Assembly: GCF_000422705.1 (NCBI RefSeq)
Contig: NZ_AUGO01000001.1
Location: 62,001-126,000, forward strand
Source: Flavobacterium soli DSM 19725
GTDB lineage: Bacteria; Bacteroidota; Bacteroidia; Flavobacteriales; Flavobacteriaceae
Direction of reading: 5' to 3'
DNA: 64,000 nt
In this document: positions 55,296 through 64,000 of the stretch, piece after piece
How the letters are laid out: each line of letters starts with the position of its first letter
How positions within the stretch are numbered: position 1 is the first letter of the stretch
Notes under the pieces: model-generated
The model's database searches: none
What the model was told of the DNA's origin: nothing
What the model saw: only the letters and a program-made list of their open reading frames with translations
Translations under genes and position numbers: made by a program

Positions 55296-55588
55296 AGTTG
55301 CTCCTGAACCAAACCGATGATAGTATTAGCATCCAACTCACCCGATTGTCGCCAAACCATTTGTCCTTCCTTGTAAATCATCATGGTTGGCAATACTTTT
55401 ATACGCAAAGCATCTGCCAATTCTTGATTTTTATCAACATCAATCTTGATCACTTTGGCTCTATCACCAAGTGCTGCAGCAACATCTCTGATAACAGGAT
55501 GCATGGACACAGACTGTTCGTTCCACTCTGTATAAAAGTCGATTAGAACAGGGATTTCAGCGTTTATAAGTTCTCCAAATTTTGACAT
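55292..55588 (-). CDS. Thioredoxin-fold protein lacking both active-site cysteines
   Basis: A 98-residue protein with clear thioredoxin topology: VLIDFYTEWNEQSVSMHPVI at 14-33, KVIKIDVDKNQELADALRIK and the cis-proline loop VLPTMMIYKEG. At the position of WCGPC it has W22-N-E-Q-S26, so both redox cysteines are replaced, and no other cysteine exists in the protein. The fold residues are well conserved, which argues against a decaying pseudogene. A chaperone-like, scaffold or binding role is inferred. It is convergent with the deacetylase gene. Confidence 0.9.
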   Translation of the reverse strand: MSKFGELINAEIPVLIDFYTEWNEQSVSMHPVIRDVAAALGDRAKVIKIDVDKNQELADALRIKVLPTMMIYKEGQMVWRQSGELDANTIIGLVQEQL

Positions 55589-55640
55589 AAAAATGAATTT
55601 TTATAGTAATCAATTATACAAATGTAGCATTTTTAACGAA

Positions 55641-56873
55641 TTATGCTACACTCTTACCTTTTTTTAGTTCGATGACTGTTATTTCTGGCCAAATCCCAAC
55701 TCTTCCAGGATAGGCATGAAACCCAAAACCACGATTTACATACACGTATCTTCCCACATTTTCATACAATCCAGCCCATTGTTTGTAGATATATTGAACT
55801 GGACTCCACTTGAAAAAACCTGGGATTTCGATTCCAAATTGTAATCCGTGGGTATGACCGGAAAGCGTTAGATGATAATGTTTTTCATCATTTTTTACTT
55901 CATATTCCCAATGTGATGGATCGTGGCTCATTAAAATCTTGAAATCGTTTGACGACAATCCTTCGGATGCCTTTGCCAAATCTCCAGCTTGTTTAAAATT
56001 ATGTCCCCAATTTTCTACCCCAACAATGGCAATTTTATCATTTCCTTTTTGAAGGGTTACATTTTCATTGAGCAACAACTTAAAATCGATGTGTCCATGA
56101 ATATTTTTAATCGCTTCAAAATTATCAGCTTTATCTTTTTGAGAAGGCCAATTTACATATTCGCCATAATCATGGTTTCCTAAAACAGAATATTTTCCAA
56201 ATGCAGGTGTTTTAATCCTTTTGAAGGTATCAATCCACGGATCCATTTCGGTGGCATGTGTGTTTACGATATCGCCTGTAAAAAGGATGATATCCGATTC
56301 TTGCTCATTTACCAAATCTATGGCATAATTTATTTTTTCATGATTATCAAAACTACCGCTGTGAACATCGGAAATTTGTGTAATCTTGAAACCATCAAAG
56401 GCATCGGGCAAATCCGGAAAATAAATGGCTTGCTTGATGACTTTGTAATTGTATTTTCCTTCGAAAATTCCGTAAATCAAAGAAGTAAAAGGAATTGCAG
56501 CAAGTCCTAATGCGATCTGGCTGATAAATTTTCTTCTCGACGGAATATTGCTAACATCAGGATCATTGTTTACGAAATATTTGATAGCACCAATTGAAAG
56601 CCGGAAAACATCTTCACCAAACATGATAATGGTCAGGACAATTTTTGGAATATAAATCAGTAAAAGCAATCCTAATGTAAAGAGAGATTGCTTGTTTTGT
56701 CCGACGGATCGATCAAAAGTGGTAAAAGAATAGATGATAAAAACAATGGCCAAAAGGCTTAGAACCTGATAAGAAATCAAAAAAGGCCTTGCCTTGATAA
56801 CCGTTCTAAAAGCTTGAAAAGAATATATTTCTATAAAAAGAATGACGATGACAAAAATAATCCAACGAATCAT
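55641..56873 (-). CDS. Membrane-anchored metallophosphoesterase
   Basis: A 410-residue protein with about four N-terminal transmembrane helices (1-22, 35-52, 65-85, 118-140). The last overlaps a possible twin-arginine-like SRRKFISQIALGLAAIPFTS. The rest is a calcineurin-like phosphoesterase domain with all metal motifs: QISDVHSG, FTGDIVN, LGNHDYGEYV, MSHDPSHWE and LSGHTHGLQFG. The group (YaeI/YkuE-like) includes phosphodiesterases acting on lipids or UDP-diacylglucosamine; the actual substrate is not predictable. It is a single gene upstream of which the LytTR regulator ends on the same strand. Confidence 0.9.
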   Translation of the reverse strand: MIRWIIFVIVILFIEIYSFQAFRTVIKARPFLISYQVLSLLAIVFIIYSFTTFDRSVGQNKQSLFTLGLLLLIYIPKIVLTIIMFGEDVFRLSIGAIKYFVNNDPDVSNIPSRRKFISQIALGLAAIPFTSLIYGIFEGKYNYKVIKQAIYFPDLPDAFDGFKITQISDVHSGSFDNHEKINYAIDLVNEQESDIILFTGDIVNTHATEMDPWIDTFKRIKTPAFGKYSVLGNHDYGEYVNWPSQKDKADNFEAIKNIHGHIDFKLLLNENVTLQKGNDKIAIVGVENWGHNFKQAGDLAKASEGLSSNDFKILMSHDPSHWEYEVKNDEKHYHLTLSGHTHGLQFGIEIPGFFKWSPVQYIYKQWAGLYENVGRYVYVNRGFGFHAYPGRVGIWPEITVIELKKGKSVA

Positions 56874-56954
56874 TTACTATAATTTTATACAAATTAACAA
56901 CTTCGGGAAATGATAGCGTTTTTTATTATCAAATATTTAACTAGTTATTCACCT

Positions 56955-57698
56955 TTAAAGCTTATGATCTTGGAATTTTTCGAGCATGGTACTCTTTTTA
57001 TCCGAGGAAATAGAAAGTTGATCCCCGTTTTCCATGATCACGGTTCCGCCATCTTGTTTTAAAATTTTCTGAATTCTCGATAAGTTCACAATATGACTCC
57101 GGTGGATTCGCATGAAATTACCCATTGCCTCAAGCCGTTCAAAATCGGATATTTTCTTGGCAACCGTAATCCTGTGTTTGTCTATCGTATAAAAATGAGT
57201 ATAAGAACCATCGGCCTTTAAATATAAAATATTTTGCAGGAGCAAAAAGGTAATCCCATCCCCTGTATTCAAAGCTACTTTTTTGTTTAACGGACTCTCG
57301 AGATTATTTTGTAAGACTTTCAGTTTTTCAAGGTCACTATTGTTTTCAACCACTTTGTTTAGTGCTTTTTCCAATGCTTCTACACGAACGGGTTTCAAGA
57401 TATACCCAACAGCCGAAAGCTCAAAAGCATTGATAGCATATTCGCTAAAAGCGGTTACAAAAATGATTTTAAAGTTAATTTGACTTTCGTCAAAAAACTT
57501 CAAGAGCTCCAAACCCGAATAACCAGGCATTGCGATATCTAAAAAAACCAAATCAGGCTTGAATTGGTGAATCATTTTTACAGCATTTGGAACATCTTTG
57601 CTTTCACCAAGAATCTCCACCTGCGGAAAATTTTCTTCCAAAATACCTCTTAAAGCAAGCCTTGCGTTTATTTCGTCATCAACAATAATTGCCGTCAT
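56955..57698 (-). CDS. LytTR-type response regulator
   Basis: A 247-residue two-domain regulator. The receiver domain (1-120) has the acidic pair near 7-8 (IIVDDE), the phospho-acceptor Asp54 in LVFLDIAMPG, and Lys near 103 (YILKPV). The LytTR DNA-binding domain (about 145-245) shows RIHRSHIVNLSRIQKILKQD and GDQLSISSDKK. It lies 45 bases downstream of the sensor kinase gene on the same strand, forming a complete two-component pair. Targets are unknown. Confidence 0.95.
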   Translation of the reverse strand: MTAIIVDDEINARLALRGILEENFPQVEILGESKDVPNAVKMIHQFKPDLVFLDIAMPGYSGLELLKFFDESQINFKIIFVTAFSEYAINAFELSAVGYILKPVRVEALEKALNKVVENNSDLEKLKVLQNNLESPLNKKVALNTGDGITFLLLQNILYLKADGSYTHFYTIDKHRITVAKKISDFERLEAMGNFMRIHRSHIVNLSRIQKILKQDGGTVIMENGDQLSISSDKKSTMLEKFQDHKL

Positions 57699-57743
57699 AT
57701 TAAATTAATTAATCTAGGTTTAAAGATATAAAACTTCCCTGCA

Positions 57744-60686
57744 TTATTCAGTTATAGGAATATAAATCTTGATTCTAGTTCCTAAAGGTTCTTCTAATTT
57801 TGATTTCTTATCAATTGTTTCGATATCTATCGTCACATCGGTAGTTTTATTGATCAATTTTACACGATTTTCTATTGCTTTTGTAGCAAATGAAATGTGT
57901 TTCTTTATCTTTTGATTGATCACTTCCGAAGCTTTTCTACCGATTCCGTTATCATCAATAGTGAAACACCATATATCATTGAGGATTTCTGCTTTGATTT
58001 CCAGTCTTTTGGGACCTTCTTTGTGCATCAAACCATGTTTTATCGCGTTTTCTACAAAAGGTTGAATAATCATCGATGGGATTGTATGTTGACTCAAATC
58101 GACATTTTCTGGAAAGGAGATTTTATATTCAAAATCATCCTCAAATCGAGCTTTCTCTAGAGAAACATACAAATCTATAGTTTCAAATTCCTTTTCGATA
58201 GTAACTTCATTTTTATCCGAACTGTCTAAAATTTTTCGCATCAAATCCGAAAATTTACCCAAATAGTCCGTTGCTCTATTTTTTTGATTGGAATAAATTA
58301 ATCCTTGAACTGCATTTAGAACATTGAACATAAAATGTGGATTCATTTGAGACCGTAAAGCCGTTAATTGTGACAAGGCTAGCTGTTCTCTTAACTCCTG
58401 ACTTTTTTTGGTCTTGATTTCGGCCCATCTATAAACCAAAAGGAGTAGTGCCAATAATCCTAGAAATGAAAGCCCCATAAACCAATACTGCAACCAAAAC
58501 GGTTTATTGATTATAAAATTAATTTCTCGTGTGTTGGTATAATTATCACCAATTTTCACTCGGATTTCGAACTTATATTTTCCTGGATTCAATGCCAGAT
58601 AGTTAATATTGTTGGTTTTTGAAGGTTGAGAATACCAAGTATCATCATAGGTTTTTAATCGGTATTCATATGTATAATCACCCAAACTTTTGAAATGTAT
58701 AGTGCTAAACTTGATATTGATATTATTTTGGTCATGTGTCAAAACAAGATCTTGATTATAAGGTAGTTTTTTTCCATTTACAAAAAACCCCGTGAAATCA
58801 AATTGTGGCAAATTTTCATCTTCCACAATGTCTTTATCAAAATAATAGACACCTTGATTGGTTGCTAAACCTACGGTTTTGTTATCTACAAAAACATCAT
58901 TAATTGTGATTCCTTTTATACACAGATTCAAAGCTGCATTTTTGACTTTTCTAGCCTTTAGATCAAAAAGATCAAAACCATTATCTGTAACAATCCAAAG
59001 GCTTTTTTCGTCAATTTCCATTCGTCTGCAATTATTGCTGGAAAGTCCGTTTTTTGTCGTAATCCTTTGAACAACTCTTTCATTTTGTATTTTAACAACT
59101 CCATTTTGTAAAGTAGAAATCCAAACCGATCCTTCTGCATCCTGCACCATTTCCGAAGCAATAATTTCCTTATTGTCTGGTAACTTTATTACGATTTCAT
59201 TCCCTAAATTATCATATACATATAAACCATCAATATAGGCCACATAATATTTTCTTTCATATCGATCAAACAAAACACATTTTGCCCTTTTGTCTCTAAA
59301 AGTCAAAACTTGATTGTCATATTTGCCATAGGAAATCATTTTATATTTTGACAAAGGTTTTTCAAAATTGGGCATACCGTTCAGTGATTTTGCGATTAAA
59401 CCCGCAAAATTTGAATTGGCAAAAAGAAAATTGCCTTGATCGTCTTCTACTATTCCTTTTCCCAAATAGATATTTTTAGTTATCATCGTTGGGTTACCGA
59501 TCGTAAAAAAACCATAGGTTGTGAGAAGTTGGTTTCCTGAAAAACTGACAAATTCTATAGTGTTATCAGACTGTGTATTATAGACCAAAACTTTTTCACC
59601 TTTCGTATTAATCTCAATAATTTTTCCGTTACTTGTTCCTATAAAATAATTGCCATTTGGTCCTTTCGTAATTCGGGTATAATTTTTGTTGGAATATTCT
59701 TTTGCAAGGTCAAAATTAAAGCTCTTGATCTCTTTGTTTGGCATCAAATACAAACCTTCGTCTAGTGTACTAATCCAACTGTTGCCTTCATGATCTTTGA
59801 CTATATCTGTTATTCTTTTCTCTTTTAAAAATCCCTCCTTAAATTTAAAATTTGCAACATCAATTTCATACAAGCCATTATTGGAACAAAGCCATAAACT
59901 GTTACCTACGCTACTTAATCTATTGAGAAAGATATTTTTCAAATCATCTGTCAGCTCGATTTTTCGATCACCAACGACACAATCATAATTCATAGATCTG
60001 TGATTGTAACACACTTGGCCTCGAAACAACTCTAGAATTTTAAAGCCATTTTTTTCTTCGGATAAGTCTATTAGCTTATCGTCAAGAAAAGTCAAAATCC
60101 TTGAAGCTGTTGACACATAGAGCTTTCGCAGATGATTATCATAGACCATCGACAAAAATCCATCAGCTTCGTTTTTTTGGAGTGAATAAACGAGCTTTGG
60201 ATGCTGGCCTCTATAAAAAGTAAATATTTTATTTTGTGTAATAATCCAAACTTTTCCATTCGATATCACATAGTCAACAAAGTTTTCACCTTGCTTATGA
60301 AATATTGACTTTGCAACTGCATTTTCTTCAAGCAATTCGTTTTTTAATGTAAATAATTGATTGGCAAAATTCTTACACCAAATTACTCCGTCTCTGTCTT
60401 GCTGAATACTGTTGATGGCATTTCCAAGATTATCCTTATACTTGATTTGTTTAAAATTAACGCCATCATATGTGATCAATCCTTTATCAGTTCCCAAATA
60501 AAGTAAACCATCCGAGGCTACAAAAAGATCATAAATAACCTCTGACGGCAATCCTTCTAAAAAAGAAATCTTTCGAGTCAAAGGCTGTTGTGCCTGAAGT
60601 GACAATCCTAAAAACAGAAAAGCAACTACAAGAAATGTTGCAATCTTTTTTGAGTTCAGTTCAAAGTTGGGTAAAGTAAAAAACAC
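57744..60686 (-). CDS. Hybrid-propeller sensor histidine kinase (Reg_prop, Y_Y_Y, LytS-type His_kinase)
   Basis: A 980-residue membrane sensor. The start is a GTG at 60686 with an in-frame stop three codons upstream. The N-terminal signal/anchor (about 14-34, IATFLVVAFLFLGLSLQAQ) leads to a periplasmic sensor of two seven-bladed propellers (about 40-640, recurring units such as DGLLYLGTDKGL and GSVWISTLQNGVV). A Y_Y_Y domain follows (about 650-725, FKSLGDYTYEYRLKTYDDTW), then one transmembrane helix (about 733-757). The cytoplasmic His_kinase domain has phospho-acceptor His in QMNPHFMFNVLNA, and the HATPase has IQPFVENAIKHG and DDNGIGRK. Such sensors in Bacteroidota often detect oligosaccharides, but no glycan-utilisation genes are adjacent, so the ligand is open. 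Confidence 0.93.
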   Translation of the reverse strand: MFFTLPNFELNSKKIATFLVVAFLFLGLSLQAQQPLTRKISFLEGLPSEVIYDLFVASDGLLYLGTDKGLITYDGVNFKQIKYKDNLGNAINSIQQDRDGVIWCKNFANQLFTLKNELLEENAVAKSIFHKQGENFVDYVISNGKVWIITQNKIFTFYRGQHPKLVYSLQKNEADGFLSMVYDNHLRKLYVSTASRILTFLDDKLIDLSEEKNGFKILELFRGQVCYNHRSMNYDCVVGDRKIELTDDLKNIFLNRLSSVGNSLWLCSNNGLYEIDVANFKFKEGFLKEKRITDIVKDHEGNSWISTLDEGLYLMPNKEIKSFNFDLAKEYSNKNYTRITKGPNGNYFIGTSNGKIIEINTKGEKVLVYNTQSDNTIEFVSFSGNQLLTTYGFFTIGNPTMITKNIYLGKGIVEDDQGNFLFANSNFAGLIAKSLNGMPNFEKPLSKYKMISYGKYDNQVLTFRDKRAKCVLFDRYERKYYVAYIDGLYVYDNLGNEIVIKLPDNKEIIASEMVQDAEGSVWISTLQNGVVKIQNERVVQRITTKNGLSSNNCRRMEIDEKSLWIVTDNGFDLFDLKARKVKNAALNLCIKGITINDVFVDNKTVGLATNQGVYYFDKDIVEDENLPQFDFTGFFVNGKKLPYNQDLVLTHDQNNINIKFSTIHFKSLGDYTYEYRLKTYDDTWYSQPSKTNNINYLALNPGKYKFEIRVKIGDNYTNTREINFIINKPFWLQYWFMGLSFLGLLALLLLVYRWAEIKTKKSQELREQLALSQLTALRSQMNPHFMFNVLNAVQGLIYSNQKNRATDYLGKFSDLMRKILDSSDKNEVTIEKEFETIDLYVSLEKARFEDDFEYKISFPENVDLSQHTIPSMIIQPFVENAIKHGLMHKEGPKRLEIKAEILNDIWCFTIDDNGIGRKASEVINQKIKKHISFATKAIENRVKLINKTTDVTIDIETIDKKSKLEEPLGTRIKIYIPITE

Positions 60687-60932
60687 TAATGATTAATTTG
60701 TGTATAAAATTAACTAATATGGTTAAACTACCTGCTTTTATTTTATGAAACTAGGTTTAATGTTCTTAAAAATTCGTTTTTCGAAAAATTTATCGATTGA
60801 TTCTGAAACTATTTACAACTTTAAAATGCCTCTTGCCAAAACAATTAACACATTTACCATCAAATTCATCACAGGAAGATGGTAACCTATTTATTTATTG
60901 CCTTTGGTTTTCTTTTTGGTAGCTAAGTTTTG

Positions 60933-60940
60933 TATTTTTG
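60933..60940 (+). promoter_or_regulatory. -7 promoter element of polA
   Basis: TATTTTTG matches TAnnTTTG, 21 bases before the polA ATG; the -33 element is not clear. Confidence 0.5.
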
Positions 60941-60961
60941 AACCTTTAGAAAAATACAATT

Positions 60962-63814
60962 ATGTCACAAAAACGCCTTTTCCTGCTCGATGCCTATGCC
61001 CTGATTTTTCGTGGTTATTATGCCTTTATAAAAAATCCTCGAATCAACTCAAAAGGGATGGAAACCTCTGCCATCATGGGTTTCATGAATTCCCTGATGG
61101 ATGTTATCAAACGTGAAAAACCCGATCATCTCGCAGTTGCTTTCGATAAAGGTGGATCCGATGTGCGTTTTGAAATGTATCAAGAATATAAAGCCCATCG
61201 TGATGAAACTCCCGAAGCCATCAAGATTGCTGTTCCCTATATCCAGGAATTGCTAAAAGCGATGCACATTCCGATCGTAGAAAAAGCAGGAATCGAAGCA
61301 GATGATCTCATTGGAACACTAGCAAAACAAGCCGAAAAGGAAGGTTTTCAAGTGTTTATGGTCACGCCAGATAAGGATTTTGCACAGTTAGTTTCTGAAA
61401 ATATTTTCATGTACAAACCCGCCCGAATGGGTAATGATATCGAGATTTGGGGTATTCCTGAAGTCTTAGCAAAGTTTGAAATCCAACGACCAGAACAGGT
61501 CATCGACTTCCTCGGGATGATGGGTGACTCTGCCGATAACATTCCTGGACTTCCCGGTGTTGGAGAAAAAACCGCAAAGAAATTCCTTGCTGAATATGGT
61601 AGTTTGGAAAATTTATTGGCCAATACACATCAGCTTAAAGGTGCCATGAAGGAAAAGATTGAAGCTAACAAAGAACTTGGTCTTCTTTCTAAAAAATTAG
61701 CAACTATCCTACTCGATTGTCCAGTGACTTTCGATGCCAACGATTATGAACTATCAAAACCGGATATCGAAAAAACCGATGCCTTGTTTCAAGAACTCGA
61801 ATTCAGGCAAATGAAAGCCCAGTTCGATAAACTATTTGGCTCTGGAAAAGAATATGACGAAATTGATGCCAATGGAACTACTTCAGAAATTCCGCAAGCT
61901 ATAAAAAAAGCTCCTGCCAAAAAATCAAATGAAGACCAATTCGATTTGTTCGGGTTTAGTGATGACAATCAGGAAACGACCCCTACAAATTCCTATTATG
62001 ATACGCTAGAAAACACCTCCCATTTTTACCAAATTGTTCAAGGTGATTTGCCTATAAAATTGCTGTTGCAAAATTTATCCAGCCAATCCGCCGTTTGCTT
62101 TGACACCGAAACTACCGGAATCGACGCCCTAAATGCCGAACTCGTGGGTATGTCGTTCTCTTTCGAAAAAGGAAAAGGTTTCTACATTCCGTTTCCAGAG
62201 AATCAGGAAGAAGCTCAAGCCCTCATCGAGAAATTCCGACCGTTTTTTGAAAATGAAGCCATCGAGAAAATTGGACAGAATATCAAATACGACCTCAAAA
62301 TCCTATCACGTTACAACATCCAAGTCAAAGGAAAACTTTTTGACACGATGATTGCACATTACCTCATCAACCCTGATATGAGGCATAATATGGATATTCT
62401 ATCAGAAACCTATCTCAAATACAGTCCAAAATCCATCGAAACCCTCATCGGGAAAAAAGGTAAAAACCAACTCTCGATGCGAAATGTTCCCTTGGAAGAC
62501 ATCAAAGAATATGCAACCGAAGATGCCGATATCACACTTCAATTGAAAGAACATTTCCAACCGATTCTAGAAAAAGTGGGTACCAAAAAATTATTTGACG
62601 AAATCGAAATTCCGCTAATTCCGGTCCTTGCCGATATGGAAACTGAAGGTATTCGCCTTGATGTAGAATTCCTAAAAAAGATGTCACTCGACATGCAAAA
62701 GGAAATCGACGCCTTCGAGGAAAAGATTTATGAAACGGCTGGCGAAAAATTCAACCTTGCTTCTCCAAAACAATTGGGTGACATTTTATTCGATAAATTA
62801 AAAATTGGCGGAGCCAAACAAAAGAAAACCAAAACGGGCCAATATGCCACTGGCGAAGAAGTCCTGAGCTATCTAGCCAACGAACACCAAATTGTTAAGG
62901 ACATCCTAGAATGGCGTCAGATGGTAAAACTAAAAAGCACCTATATTGATGCTTTGCCCAATCAAGTTGACCCCAAAACAGGTCGTGTTCACACTGATTA
63001 TATGCAAACTGTTGCCGCAACAGGCCGTTTGAGTTCTAATAATCCCAACCTTCAAAATATCCCGATCAGGACCGAAAGAGGCCGTCAAATCAGAAAAGCC
63101 TTTATCGCCAGAGATGAAAATCATATACTACTTTCTGCCGATTATTCCCAGATAGAACTCCGAATCATTGCAGCACTTTGTGGCGAAGAAAACATGATCA
63201 AAGCCTTTCAAAATCACGAAGACATTCACAAGAGTACCGCTGCAAAAGTGTTCAATGTTCCTTTAGAAGAAGTAACTAAGGAACAACGAAGCCATGCCAA
63301 AACCGTAAATTTTGGAATTATTTATGGTGTTTCGGCCTTCGGACTGAGCAATCAAACCAATCTTTCAAGAAAAGAAAGTGCCGAGCTAATTGACGCTTAT
63401 TATAAAACCTATCCTCGACTAAAATCCTTCATCCAAGAACAAGTAGATTTTGCCAGAGAAAATGGCTATGTCGAAACCATTTCAGGAAGAAGACGCTATT
63501 TGAAAGACATTAATTCTGCCAATGCCATCGTGAGAGGTGGTGCCGAACGAAACGCCGTGAATGCACCCATTCAAGGATCTGCCGCCGATATTATCAAGAT
63601 TGCCATGATCAATATCCATAAGAAATTAAGTAAAGAAAACTGGAAATCCAAGATGCTCCTTCAAGTGCATGACGAGCTTGTTTTTGATGTCCACAACTCC
63701 GAACTTGAGAAGATTCAACCCATGATCAAACACGAAATGGAAAATGCGTTCAAGATGGCGGTTCCGTTAGATATTGAAATTGGTTTGGGAAACAACTGGC
63801 TTGAGGCACATTGA
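60962..63814 (+). CDS. polA: DNA polymerase I
   Basis: DNA polymerase I fills gaps and removes RNA primers. The 950-residue protein contains all three domains. The N-terminal 5' nuclease is at about 1-290 (FLLDAYALIFRGYYAFIKNP, GIEADDLIGTLA, VTPDKDFAQLV, GLPGVGEKTAKKFL). The 3'-5' proofreading exonuclease is at about 345-540 (FDTETTGIDAL, IGQNIKYDLKIL, YATEDADITLQL) with its metal-binding Asp/Glu residues intact. The family A polymerase is at about 560-950 (SADYSQIELRI, RSHAKTVNFGIIYGVS, LLQVHDELVFDV). Active proofreading is predicted because all exo motifs are kept. It is monocistronic with its own promoter and no clear terminator before the next gene. Confidence 0.97.
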   Translation: MSQKRLFLLDAYALIFRGYYAFIKNPRINSKGMETSAIMGFMNSLMDVIKREKPDHLAVAFDKGGSDVRFEMYQEYKAHRDETPEAIKIAVPYIQELLKAMHIPIVEKAGIEADDLIGTLAKQAEKEGFQVFMVTPDKDFAQLVSENIFMYKPARMGNDIEIWGIPEVLAKFEIQRPEQVIDFLGMMGDSADNIPGLPGVGEKTAKKFLAEYGSLENLLANTHQLKGAMKEKIEANKELGLLSKKLATILLDCPVTFDANDYELSKPDIEKTDALFQELEFRQMKAQFDKLFGSGKEYDEIDANGTTSEIPQAIKKAPAKKSNEDQFDLFGFSDDNQETTPTNSYYDTLENTSHFYQIVQGDLPIKLLLQNLSSQSAVCFDTETTGIDALNAELVGMSFSFEKGKGFYIPFPENQEEAQALIEKFRPFFENEAIEKIGQNIKYDLKILSRYNIQVKGKLFDTMIAHYLINPDMRHNMDILSETYLKYSPKSIETLIGKKGKNQLSMRNVPLEDIKEYATEDADITLQLKEHFQPILEKVGTKKLFDEIEIPLIPVLADMETEGIRLDVEFLKKMSLDMQKEIDAFEEKIYETAGEKFNLASPKQLGDILFDKLKIGGAKQKKTKTGQYATGEEVLSYLANEHQIVKDILEWRQMVKLKSTYIDALPNQVDPKTGRVHTDYMQTVAATGRLSSNNPNLQNIPIRTERGRQIRKAFIARDENHILLSADYSQIELRIIAALCGEENMIKAFQNHEDIHKSTAAKVFNVPLEEVTKEQRSHAKTVNFGIIYGVSAFGLSNQTNLSRKESAELIDAYYKTYPRLKSFIQEQVDFARENGYVETISGRRRYLKDINSANAIVRGGAERNAVNAPIQGSAADIIKIAMINIHKKLSKENWKSKMLLQVHDELVFDVHNSELEKIQPMIKHEMENAFKMAVPLDIEIGLGNNWLEAH

Positions 63815-63925
63815 TTTTAACAAAAAAATAAAAGTATTATTGCTACATTTGGTATCATTAAAACAATTAAAACAAACGCAACCTTTTAACATTTTTTTTA
63901 TCTGATAAAAGGCTTGCTATGTAAT

Positions 63926-64000
63926 ATGCTAAACAGACATAATTGGAATCTCTTAAAACCATTCTTTATTTTTCTATTTTTAACTATCCCATCAAGATGG
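63926..64000 (+). CDS. Start of an exported protein gene (3' end outside window)
   Basis: Twenty-five codons from an ATG at 63926 stay open to the window edge. They read MLNRHNWNLL followed by a hydrophobic run (KPFFIFLFLTIPS), which looks like a signal peptide or membrane anchor. The upstream 110 bases contain no other gene. Too little is visible for a family assignment, and chance cannot be excluded. Confidence 0.4.
   Translation, partial: MLNRHNWNLLKPFFIFLFLTIPSRW

Overview
The window looks like a chromosomal segment of a Flavobacterium-type bacterium (Bacteroidota, Flavobacteriia). The support is low GC, promoters with the Bacteroidota -7 element TAnnTTTG, few Shine-Dalgarno sites, a type IX secretion C-terminal sorting domain, a DUF5686/carboxypeptidase-regulatory protein, DUF2723 and DUF3098 proteins, an Alternative Complex III operon next to the cytochrome oxidase genes, and LytS/LytTR signalling with a periplasmic propeller. 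No phage, complete transposon, CRISPR array or resistance island was seen. Almost all genes are core housekeeping genes; the unusual content is mostly in the intergenic DNA.

Layout. 1-2350: the end of a saccharopine-dehydrogenase-like gene, then an Lrp/AsnC regulator enclosed by two mirror-image arms of about 320-375 bp, then a YugP-like zinc peptidase. 2440-5643: leuS, with an enlarged AT-rich insert before KMSKS and a stretch of intergenic-type repeat inside the coding sequence. 5644-6161: a cluster of REP-like palindromes and a structured dispersed repeat in the leuS/ftsX divergent region. 6162-10998: ftsX, DUF3098, uppP, truB, a thioredoxin-like gene on the other strand, then pyrH-frr. 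11107-18924: a DUF5686 outer-membrane protein, an SMR exporter, a CPA2 antiporter with a Usp-like tail, and an MMPL/RND exporter. 19081-23944: asnS, rpoN, a membrane protein with a PAP2-like signature, a PorT-like beta-barrel protein and hpf. 24160-30302: a DUF885 lipoprotein and a 1300-residue T9SS-exported repeat protein. 30382-33135: queG, a four-helix-bundle (S23/IVP) gene between short inverted repeats, ruvB and a small GNAT protein.

33236-44768 is a long minus-strand respiratory operon transcribed as actA-B-C-D-E-F, ctaC, ctaD. Alternative Complex III oxidises menaquinol and passes electrons through c-type hemes to the oxidase. 44987-50076: a SPOR protein, then rimP-nusA-infB with a terminator-like hairpin in the leader. 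50248-55588: a tandem Usp protein, tRNA-Gln, a large DUF2723 membrane protein, a polysaccharide deacetylase and a thioredoxin fold lacking both active-site cysteines. 55641-64000: a membrane metallophosphoesterase, a LytTR regulator with its propeller sensor kinase, polA, and the first 25 codons of another gene.

The most distinctive signal is a family of five dispersed elements (381-488, 1476-1590, 5936-6041, 18947-19030, 26050-26156). Their flanks are conserved and the central hairpin sequence varies. Four of the five keep the same single unpaired C in the 5' arm. This looks like a selected nucleic-acid structure, possibly the flavobacterial Flavo-1 RNA motif. Two copies belong to the mirrored arms around the Lrp gene. 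All assignments were made by eye from sequence and family knowledge; no database search was run.
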